Shown: one piece after another, positions 12,701 through 24,700 of the stretch
Numbering within the stretch: position 1 is the stretch's first letter
How the letters are laid out: each line of letters opens with the position of its first letter
Origin: Lepidodermella squamata
Lineage: Eukaryota > Gastrotricha
Direction: 5' to 3'
Length of the DNA: 64,000 nt
Assembly: GCA_047495785.1 (NCBI GenBank)
Contig: JBLDXI010000034.1
Coordinates: forward strand, 186,001 to 250,000
Position numbers and translations under genes: made by a program
Notes under the pieces: model-generated
Told to the model about the DNA's origin: nothing
Databases searched by the model: none
What the model saw: only the letters and a program-made list of their open reading frames with translations

Positions 12701-15700
12701 TGGGACATTGCAACGCGGTCGTGATGCAAATGGTTGGGAAGAAGGGCGGCGGACACCACGGGCACGTTTGGCACGGTTTCACGCTAGTTTTCTTTAGATA
12801 AATGATTCATTTTAGTAGACAAACTCTAAATACGTTGTTACGATATACCTCATCAGTCAAACAGGTTTGGTAGTTCCTATCGAAATCTTCAAAATTGCTG
12901 TACAAATGCTGAGTACTGTCAGTTGCTGTGCAGGGTCTCGACGCAGAGCCACAAGTTCCTTGCCCATTAGGATCGGCGCAATACGAAGCGGGCTATTACA
13001 GAAAACATTAGTCGAAATTCATAAATTGCCCCTAAAATCCCTACCCCTGTTTCACAAGTCGATTTGCTGTTGAAAACTTGAGTGTCGCGTGCCTGGAAAA
13101 TCAATGAAACTCTAGGAATTCAAAATCAAAGCGAAGGGCTATCTCACATTCGAAGAACCAGTCGGGCAACGATTTGGCGGATAGCAGCCGATAAAGCGAT
13201 CCGTAGCTGTACTGAAGCAACGCTGATGAGGTTTGTCTGCAAAAATCTCTGAATTTTAACCCCAAATTTCGAGCGAAAATGTTGAGCTAACCCTCTTCGC
13301 ATTCAGCAAGGCTATCAAAGGCTTTAGTTCCAATATTCTATGGGAAAATAAATCCTGTATTCTCAGCTGTATTGTTGAAAGGTACCAACCGAAACTCCCG
13401 GACAGTTACTTCCAGCTGGAACACAAGCAACTACACTTCCATCGGACCCAGTGCATTCAAAATGCTGGATCTGTGACAGATTCCTCAATGTCAAGTAATT
13501 CTTAAAAGGACTCAAAGACTTACGGGATCCTTGCCACTCTTGCATATTTCGAAGTTGGCAGCTAGCAGACCGTAGGTGATCACAGCTACCTCATCTGAAT
13601 CTTCGGGGCAGCCTGACGCGCTGCAGCTGTGAGATCCATCGTCACTCGAATAGCAATAAGAGACCCCCTTCAAGATTGAATGAGAATTACTGGGGAAAAT
13701 GTGGGAAAACGCCTCAACCAACCCCTTTCTCACAGGACTCTCTAGTTGCGAAGATTCCGGAAATGCTATATTCCTTCATCAGTGCAGCACCGCAATCGTT
13801 ATATGCCGGTTCGCAGCCAGAAAACGATGTCACCACTGATACGTCACCGCTTCCAACAACGTCGAAACAGCGATGGTGGGGCAGATAGTCCTCACTAGCT
13901 GGAAGCGCAAACACTTCAACCTCAATCAATAAGAGCTTTAATTTAACAAACCAGCCATGCAAGATTCCAGCGAGTCAAAACGGGCTGTTTCAAGAGGCGT
14001 TTCCAAAGCGTTTTCCACATATGTTGGAACCCCGTTGACAACAGTGTTCGGGCAGTTTTTGCCCACAGGAATGCAGGAATCGAATTTGAAAGTTTCCGGA
14101 TCCACGCAAATCTTGTAGTCATCAACTTTCTCACAGGCAGATTTCGAAGGGTAGGAAAGAGCTTGGTTAGTCTACGGAAAACATCGCATGATAAAATTAA
14201 AGATATAAGAACAAGAAAATTGTGTTCTTACAACTTGGCAGTCGCGGCAAGTCGCAGACTGAGTTTCCGGGCAATCCTCAGTGAGCAAAATGCATTTGAA
14301 ATCATCCGAATTCTCGGCGTAGCATCTGTGATGTAATTGGCCTAAAATGTTAGGGGGTAAGAACGCTCAGAAGCATAATTTGAAGGCAACTCACTTTCCA
14401 AGCACTCGGCGAGAGAAGCAAACATTAAAGGATGTGAAGTCTAAATTCTGGAATTAGGAAAAATTCGGAATAATTATCGAAAAATACCTGTCCGTTCGGG
14501 CACACAAAAGTATCTGGTCTACAGCCGAGTATAACACAACTGTCATCAGTACCGTCCACAGGAGCATTATGGCAGTGGAAGTGGGGGAACTTGAGAGAAC
14601 AAAAATCAAATTTCCAAGTTCATAACAGGGTCCGGATTCGGCTTTACCTTATCCAAACCAGCTTTACAGATGGCTAGATTCTTTTCGTAGCTTCCACCTT
14701 CAGTTATGGCCTGTCCAACTTGGGTACCGTTCGGACATTTGTCCAAGCACTCGTGGCGACCGTCAATGTAGCAATGGAACACAGGCTAAGAAAAACCGCA
14801 ATTTTTGGACGAAATAGTAGCTTTCATAAGATTCCCTTACTCCTAAAACAGAAAGTCGAAATCTTCAAGCCCAGGAAATAGTTAGCAAAATCTTACTCTT
14901 TTGGCACTCGAAAATATTTCTGTACTCTGGCATTGCCTGTTGGTGAAAAATGGTAACAGTCGGACTTCAGTTGGCACCTCAACTGACCGTAGCATCAGGG
15001 CAATCCAATTTGCTAGAAATACAAATGGAGGGGAAAAACGGCGGAGGACACCACGGGCAAGTCTGACAAGGCTTAACAGGCGTTTTCTGAATTAAAACAA
15101 AATCGAAGAAATTGCGAATAATATTAGCTGCTGTCACCAACAAACCTCTTCTTGCAAACAAGCGGCAAAATTGCGGCCGAATTCAACGAATGAGTCGTAG
15201 AGGTATTGTTTCGCAGGAGACGCGCAGGGCTTGGAACTCGAAGAGCATTTCCCATCGCCACCATCGCATAGCGCGGCCGTCTGTAAAATGAAAGCTGAAG
15301 AAAAGGAATTGAAACATCCTGAGCCTTACTCCTTCCACACATGACGACAAGAGGGGATAGGTAGTAGGATCACGATCCTAAATCAAAAGATAGACGCTCA
15401 AACTTGGTTTGGACATACGAAAGATGTTTACGTTTGATGACCCCTCAGGACAGCGATTAGGGACGTAACAGCCAACAAAGCGATCGTCCGATTTGCTGAA
15501 GCAACGCTGGTGCTCGTGATCTGTTTTAGGTAAAAAAAAGCTGAAATGAAAGCTAGGAATAGGTCTAGAAGCTTACTTTCATAACATTCGGCCAAGTTGG
15601 AGAAAATGACCTTTCCAGAAGCCGGGACTGTTGTAGCCTGTGCGGCATCCCCGGGGCACGAACTACCAATAGGGGCGCAAGCGGCGAATTCGCCACCTGC

Positions 15701-18700
15701 CGTCGTACATTCATACGTCTCAAGCTGTTTCGAGAAAAAATGATCATGAATTTATAGCGTTAGAGTTGTATTCAAACTTACAGGGTCTTTCAAGCTCAAG
15801 CACAACGCGAAATTGTATTCGAAATTGCCGGCGACTATCCAAGAAACCTAGAAAGATATGTCAAGACAACATTGCCAAAATTAGGTTATCTCTATACCTC
15901 TTTTGAACCTTCTGGGCAGCCGCTATCGCTACAGCTGTGCGAACCATCAACAGTTGAGTAGCAATGAGAAACGCCCTGGAAATTGTGAAATGTCAAATTG
16001 GAAAGGTCGAATCAAATTTTAGATGCTAACCCCAGCTTCACAAGCCTTTTTCGTAGCAAAGTATTGGCCTCCGCCCGATCGAACCTATTCGGAGCTCAAG
16101 ATTAATTACGTCTACTAAGAGCTATGTGAACCTATACCGATCCAGCGTTACATCCGAGATAAGAAGGAAAGCAACCAGCGAAAGACTTGTCCTCGCCATC
16201 GAAACAGCGAATATGCGGCAATGAATCATCTTTCGCTGTAAAGTTCGGAAATATTCAATACATGAGGAGGCCTGAAGTTCATAAAATTAATGTTGTTTCC
16301 CAATAAAGATGACCTTTCCACTTCTCACCCAGAATATAAAAAGCTCATACCATTATCACATTCCTCTTTCGTGGAAAATACAGCAGCCGGGGGTGGAGAC
16401 TCGAACAGATTTGCCTGCCATAGGGGGAAAACTTGTAGAAAAAGGTCAAGACCAATATTAGGCTCTTACAAAAGGACAAGCCGTGTCAATAGGTACGCAA
16501 GACGTTTTCGTGAAGCCCTCCGGATCAACACACATCTTGTGCTCCGTCTTAAAGAAATACAACAGAAGTCAGTGACGGAATTCGTCAAAAAAAAGGCAAA
16601 CCTTCGCCTCACAGAGAGCCTTGCTATCGTAATTGACCGAATCATAGGCCTGGATAGAAGGAGCCCAAGTTTGAAAAAGCTCAATAATTCCGAATTTTCC
16701 AACTCACAACTGATTGGCCAAGTGGGCAACTGTCAATTTGAGGAACACATTGCTTGAAGTCGCCAGAAATGTCGTCGAAGCAACGTTGGTGAGGTTGAGC
16801 TGAAAGTCCACAATTTACGACCTGAACCCTATAATCTCACTCCAGACTAACCTTCAAGACACTGGGCGAGGGATTCGAACTTCTGATCGTGCGAATACTG
16901 TGTTTTTCAACCCAATGTTTATCAAAACAACAGAAGATGGACTGAAACTAACTTGGCCGCTTGGGCATGTATAACCCTCAGGCCTGCAGCCTAAAACTTG
17001 GCAATTGCCGTCCACAGTATCCACTGGCGCATCGTGGCAATGGTAGTGCGTAAACTATCGAAAACACCCAATATTAAGGTGGAAATTTCGACCGAATTAG
17101 AGCATACCAAATCCAAACCAGCCTTGCAGATTTCCAGGTTCTTTTCGTAGGTTCCGCCCGATGTAATCGGTTGGCCAACATCAGTTCCAGCCGGGCATTT
17201 GTCCATGCAATAGTGACGACCATCGATGTAACAGTGCGAAACAGGCTACAAAAGATTCCCTGATTGCAAACATTACCTTTTCCAGCCAAAGTCACTCACT
17301 CCTAGAAAATAAAACAAGTTATCGCGAAATTCAATGCGATTTTCGGAACTCACTTTTCCGGCACGAGAATCCGTCTTGGTACGTTGCAGAGGTCTATACA
17401 GGGATTTCAGTGTTTAGTGTGACCAGAAACGAGATGGAACACAATACCTGAGTTGAGGGGCATGAGAAATCGATGGAGACGCAAACTGAAGGTCTGTTGA
17501 TCTCCTCGCACCACGGGCACATATCGCAGGGTTTAGCCGGGTTTGTCTAACAGACCAAATCAGCGAATTAGGCTGGAACTGAGGTCTCAAGAACTATACC
17601 TCTTCAAGAAGGCAGTTACGGTAGTTCTGCTTGAACGAGACTCCACCGTCGTAGGTGAACTGGAAAATTGACGAAAATTACGAAAAATTCGATTTGGTCG
17701 AAAAACCAACCGAGACCCTTCCATTAGTGCAAGATCCAACGCACTTATCAGCCGCTCCATTGATACTGCAAGCAACGGCCGGCTGAAATTTCGAAGATTC
17801 AACTAATTTCAAAGTATAGCTTCGAAACTTACCCCACTTTCGCAGGACGACTTCGAAGCGTAGGTCTGGGAATCCCGATTCTGAAAAAACGAAACTAAAG
17901 CTAAGGCAAAGGTACAGAATAGAAACTCACGTTCGATTGGCCAGTCGGACAGGAGTTTGTAGCAAGGATACAGCCAGTGAAGTCGTTCGTGGAATCCGAA
18001 AAGCACCGCGTATGGGGCCGATCTGAAAATTGGTGACATTTCAAATTTTCCCAATTCGGAATTTTTGTTATTCATACTTTCGAAGCAATCGGCTAGGTTC
18101 GCAAAAGCTGGTCTGGATCCAATTGCCTGGTAAAAAAAGAGGGTATTGCAATAATTTCGAAGGAATGTTTTGTCTCACAGAATCTGCAGGGCATGATTGT
18201 CCCTGTGGAGCGCAAGCTACAACATCGCCGTTGGGTTCCATGCAGTCGAAATGGGGCAATTCTTCGGTTCCTTCCATGCAGCTAGCGTAGCGCTCGCCAA
18301 AGGTTGCGCCTTGAGTAACTCGGCTGACGGCTATGTAGGAGGCCGGGCAGCCGCCTTCGCTAGCAGCCACGCAAGAGTGAGCACCGTCAGTGCTCGAATA
18401 ACAGTGGATCACGCCCTGGTGAAACGTTAACACATTATATGAAAAAATTGAAAAATTAAAAATTAAAATAATAAATTTGCCTTAATCAAAAAATAAATTA
18501 AAATTATTATTTGATTGATTTTAAAATTATTTTAAAATTATTTCAAATTTTCAAATTTATTTTCAGTTTTCCTAAAGATATGCGTATACTTCCATATTAA
18601 AGAATATTAAAAAAATTGAAACGATAACTAACCTCATTTTGGCAGAGCTCGTATGTTTCGAATTCGCTAGCGGAGGCTTGCTATAAATTGGAAAAAATTA

Positions 18701-21700
18701 CGTAAAAAGGGTGATCTCGAAGTACGAATTTAAGACATACAGTTCCAGCTGGGCATCGAGTTGAAGCTCGGATACAGCCTTGGAACGATTTATCAGCTTC
18801 ACTGAAGCAGCGATGATGCGGCAAGTCGGGATCAGTTGCTTTTTATTAAAAATCCGCCTTAAATATTTTGATTTTTCTTATTTTCAAAACTGACCTGATT
18901 CGCACGCCTGCAGTGACGCGAATTTTAGGGTTCGGTTCGGGAATTCGGCGGATGGAGCCGGGCAGGTGGCGTCGATCGGGACGCATGATTGACGCGAGAG
19001 CGTTGTAGCATCCAAACACAACTTATACTCGGTCTGCAAAATTTTTTGAAATAATTCAACTTATGAGCTGCTTGGAAATCGATCGTTCTCACCGATTTTA
19101 GGCAATCAGCCCGATTCCAGTAAACTGTTGCATCCAAACCCTTGAGAGCAAAACACAAACAAAAATATTAAAAATAATTTTGAAATTTAAAAATTTTCAA
19201 CGGCTTGTAATTAAAATAAGAATTTTGAATCAAAATAAAACAGACGATACAATTTTCGATAAATTTATATAACTCGTAACGATTTCGAAAAAAATCCCTA
19301 AAAATTCAGGGAAAATAGAAAAAATCTCTAAATCTATAGAAAATCAAAAATCCCTTTCTTTCAAATTTTTTCCCTTGGAAAATATTGGATTTGGCTCAAA
19401 ATTGCCCCTTGTTACGTAAAAAAATAAATTTTCTAGGAATATTATGCAGCAGTTATACCCCGATGTAACCGTTCGGGCAAGGCCCAGAACCGGTCAGGAA
19501 GCAGCCGGCGAATTTTCTAGTAACTGCATCGTAGCACTTCTGGTGCGGTTGATCTGAAAAAATAAGAAATATTCGGGTGAAAAAAATCGCAAAAATCAAC
19601 TCACTGCTGACGCAATCGTCGTAACTTGTGAAATTTTGATCAGTAACCTGGCGAAAATTGCGCTTAAAACCTTGATAAAAAAAATAATATTAAAGCAACT
19701 CACGAGGCCATTAGGGCAAGTGTAACCATCCGGAACGCAGCTGGCCACATCACAGCCTTCGGTATGGCAATGGTGGTGCGGAAGAGCAGCCTTAATTAAC
19801 ATTTCAAAAATTTCAAAAAACGAAAAGAATTGTTTAAATTTAAATTTTCAAAAATTAAATTAAAATCGGAACAATTAATTTTTTTAGAAAAGAAATTTAC
19901 CGTCGTAACCAATTCACTTCGGCAAGCATCGTAATTGGTCTTGAAGTCTTGCGAGGAGAATGCTTTCAACTGAATCGAAAATCAAATGTGAACTAGCCTC
20001 ATTTAAAAAAAAACTAGTTCACCTCATAGCCATAAGGGCACTTGTCAAAGCAATCGGGGCCATTCGGGGTGTAACATAACGAAACACTCTGCGATAGAAT
20101 ATCGAAAATATCGCCTGAAATTCGGTTAAATTCACGGTACTTACTCCAACCGAGCAAGTTGCCATGTCAGCGAAAAATCCAGGCGAGTAAGTCTGAAAAA
20201 TCGAAATTGCTCTGAATTTTGAAAAAATTTAAGAAAAAATAACGAACGTTATCGCAGAGTTGGACAGCATTTTTGCAACCCAAAAACTGCTTAGTCGAAG
20301 AGTCAAAACACCGACGCTTCGGGGCTGTAAAAAATTAAAAAAATTAAAAATATTAAAATATCCACAGCAAAATATCGGAATTTTTACGAACTTGTTTGGC
20401 ATTGCGAGGCTGAAGTGAAGCTGAAAAACGGTGTCTTGACGATAATTGTATCCTATTTAGAAAATTAAATTTGAAAATTACGAAAAAATGGAAAATTTCC
20501 TTCACCTCTTTTCCATCGTAACATGTCCCAATAGTGACGCACTCTGCCGTAGTCGAAAAAGGTTCGTAACACAGCTCAAAGCCTTGGTTCTATCAGGAAA
20601 ACAGGGTTCAAATTTTTGCGGTGAAAATTCGACAAAATAGCATACTCCAATATTGCAGGTGTCGATAGTGTCGTAAATTGTTGGATCGAGCGACTAAAAA
20701 TTAGCGGAATTTTCGAAATTTTTTAAAGCGAGAATTTTTCCGAATAATTACGCTATCGCACGCTTGAATAGCCGGTTTGCAGGTGGAAAATTGTCCGTTT
20801 TCGTAGCAGCGATGATGCGGAACTGAAAAAATTGAAATTTAGCCAAAATTTAATTTTTGGCCAAATTTCTCACTTCTTTGGCAAGAATATTTCGTATGGA
20901 AAGGTCCTTTGACGAACTGAAAAATTTAAAAACAAGAATTAAAATCGAATAGGAAAAAAGAAGAAAATTACTCCGGAAAAATTATTTCGAAAATAAATTT
21001 GAAAGGAATTTCTTACATCTGCCCCGCATGAATCAGCCACTTCACAGGTTAGCACGCCGCCAATGGAACATAAGTCATGAGGATCCTAATAAAAAATTTG
21101 GGAAATTAAAATAAATAACGAAAATTAAAAAAAAATTGGAAAAATAAAAGGCGGCTCATTTTTTTACCAGGTCGTCTAAACAAGCGCGGAAATTAGATGC
21201 GAAGTTGGGCGTCTCTTGCGATGAATTGTAAATGATCTAAAACAGAAAAATCTCAATTATTCCTTTTCCGCAGCGAAAATTGATGAGTCGCATGCCCTTT
21301 CGTAAGGACCACATTCGACTCCAGTTCCTTCATCGCCAACACAGGTACTATCAGCCTCGGAGTAGCAGAAAATCGCAGCCTAAATTGGGAAAAATTAATT
21401 TCTTCAAATTTTATAATAAAATGCTGACCCCATTCTCACACTCGGCCATGGTAGTAAAGTTTTTCGGGCTAAAAATCTGAGGGGAGATTTTGAAAAAAAA
21501 TCATATCTTTTTTCATTTCCCATTCAATTCAACTCACATTTGTCTGACCATTAGTGCAGGACAAACTTGCACTCTTGCAAATGACAGAGCGATCGCCGAG
21601 GAAACAGCGGTGATACGGGCCTGTATTAGTTTTGTCTAATAAAGAATTTCCGAATAATTTTGAAATTAATTGGTAAATCAGAATAATTGACCAACTTTGA

Positions 21701-24700
21701 GCTTCTTTGCATAAAGCCAGCGTTTGGTATGTCGCGCCAATGCCAGTATCCGCGGGGCAGGGAAAAGCCGCCAAATTCGGTAAGCATACGGCAATATTAC
21801 CCGTGGGAACGACACAACCTTTAAATTCAATCTAAAATTTGGGAAAAAATTTGAAATCGAGAAACAGCTATCGAAGAAACCCACCGGGGCTGAATCGCTA
21901 TTGCACTGGCGGAAATTTGAATCGAAATTCGTAGTTTCTGACCCGACAAGTGAGACCTGAAAAATCGAAAAAAACGTAAATATTTCCCGATATAAAAAAT
22001 TCTTAGAAAAAATCGGAAAATATGAATCACTCAATTTAAAAAAAAAATAATCATAGTAATATCCAAATTCAATCGCATATTTTATTAAAAAATTTACCTG
22101 AAACAAAGAATTGGTCAGAAAAAAATCGAAAAAATCGAAAATTTTTTGAAAATTGACTTTTGAAAGATTTTCAAAAATTCAAAGCTCTTCATTCTTCATT
22201 ACAGTTTTCAAATTAAATTGAATTATTTATCTAATCTAAACCAGATTTTAGTGGAATTTCAACCATTTTTCAATTGATTTTCCTTTACCTGAGACAAAGA
22301 AAGCACGGCAGTACACTGCTGAGGCGCGTCGCTTCCAACGCAGCCGAATTTTCCAGAAGCCGAGGCGAAACAATAATACGCCGCCTTAAATTGAACAGAT
22401 AATTTGAAAAAAATTCAGCATAATTTTCCCGCTCAAATTTTACCCCAGTTTCACATGAATGGAGCGTCGGAAACACTTTAGGGCTTTGATTCTGTTCAGG
22501 ACACGATCAATTAAAAATCCATGGCTTTTTTAGCCCGGAAAAATCAAACATTATTTTGTCCAGCTGGGCAGCCGTTGGCCATCTTGACACAGCTCGAGAA
22601 CGTAAAATCGTTATTGAAACAGCGAGCATGAGGCAACTGGGCGTCTTGAGCTGAAAAAATCGAACAAATTTCAATAATTTTTCAAAAGTTCAAAAAATTT
22701 CAAAATAACCTCCAAGACATGGATTGACAGTTGGAAACCTGACACCGGTCGAATATTGATTCGTCTAAAATAAATTGATTAAATTATTTTCTAGTCAAAA
22801 AATTTAGAAAAAAATTACAGTGCCAGCTGGGCAGGAAATTCCAACCGGAGCGCAAGTTTTAACAGCGTACGTTGACGGATCCAGACAAAGAACATGATCA
22901 TTCTGAAAATAAATCCAGGATAAAATGTTTGCAAAATTACTCGAATCAAGAAATTGCAGCTTACGTTGGGCAAATTTTCACTGCGACATGCGCCGTAATT
23001 TGTTTTGAAATTTCCGCTTGAATAATTTTTTATCTAAAATCGAAAAATTCAATTTTTCCTCATTTTTGATAATATTTAAATATACCAGGTAACCAGTTGG
23101 GCAAGATTCAAGGCACGGCAGAAATGTTACTGGGCCAGTTGCTGGGTAACACAAAACCGTGGGCTGAAAAATTCAAAAAATTCTCAATTACATCTTAAAA
23201 TAAAAAAATAAAAAATACCCCGGCGTCGCAATCATCATCCTTCCCGAAGAGAAGCGAGCTGTAAGTCTATGAAAAAACAATTAATAAAATTTGCTCACTT
23301 TCGAAATTTCATTTTTTTCCTCACATTTTTTTGTCCACTAGGGCATGGACTGGCGATAGATTGGCAAGCGACGAAGGCTGAGCCATCAGACAGGAAGCAT
23401 CGTTGTTTAGTATTCGTGAGGTAGGTTTTGCACAGGGACAAATTGTCAAACACCTTTCCAACAGCCTGAAATTTACAAGAAAAAATGAATGAATTTGAAT
23501 GAATGAAATGACCAAATGAAAAATAAATGAAAATTTAAAATCTAAATTTGAAATTAGAAAAAGGCCCAAGTCTCAGAAAAAAGTTGAACTTCCAGCGATT
23601 TTCGAACATCTCTTGGAAAAATTGAAAAGCCTCAGAAAGTACCTCAGAAATTTGGTAACGCAAACACAGAAAAAGGGTTCCGAAACTCTTAAGAAAAAGA
23701 GGAAGCCGCATCTCATAGCCAACAAAATTTAACAAAAATTAAAAAAATTACGAGAATACTAATCGAGTACGTCACTTGTTAATGGGATTAAAAAAATCCG
23801 GAGAAATTTGGTCCAACCGCGAAAAATACCGAAAATTACCGAACCAGTTATCATCGGAGTTTTCCGGGCTTTCTCATTTTTCATTTCTTCGGTAGATTTA
23901 ATTTAAATTTTTTTAAATTTTCTACAGAAAGTTGCCGAATTTAAAAAAGATTGTGCAACTTCTGGGACACGCTTTCAAATCGAGGTATGAAATTTGAAGG
24001 TTTCACTTATATTTTCAAGCCGAACCGATGGATCTCACTATTTACGCTTTTGACCCGGCCGTGATCACGTCGAATTTGATCGAACAGACCTTTTTCCGAT
24101 TTCTATAAAAATTGATGCTTTTTTGCCCGATTATTTGCCTGAGCTCACCCGCGCAGGCACAAAGAGTAGTTTGACGTTTGACTCCACTCTCGCCGTACCT
24201 GGTTGGCTAGGTGAGTCGCTTTGACCTAGTTTCAGACATTTCCGATTTTTTTATTCCATAGTAATATTCTCGTAAAATTCCGACCTGCCATTTCCAGGAG
24301 ATAAATTCGCTATTTAACAGCTAAAAGATCGGCTCACACAGCTTGGCGAAAAATGAATCATCTTTCAATTTTCGAGTAAAATGGCAGATCGAAGCTTTAC
24401 GATGGTATAATCAAAAAATCGGAAATCACAGATACGCAACTTGTCGAAAATCAGTTTGTCTGAAACCAGGTCAAATCGACTCGCCTTGCCAACCAGGTAG
24501 ACTAGTGCAACGGAGGTAGATTCAAACTGCTCCGTGAACAGTCTCGTGTGAACAAAACCCGGAGAATATTCTCAAATTACGCCGAAGGCGGGGAATTTTG
24601 AAAGGATTTCATTAAAAATTGGGCAACAGGTAAATAAAGGGTTAGAAATTTCGGGTTTCGGGGTATCGACTTCTATTGGTTTCTAAATGCATTCTCATCT

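Noticed and set aside
16290-16757. 155-aa plus-strand ORF
   Set aside because: It is antisense to several exons of block B2/B1 of the giant gene, whose frame, splice sites and Cys pattern are on the minus strand.
4997-17353. Explaining the microexon junctions by one intron with a non-canonical donor beginning one base early
   Set aside because: It would need AG- or CG-starting donors in five copies and would leave the five conserved AG|GR|GTRAGT motifs and the single-intron homologues unexplained.
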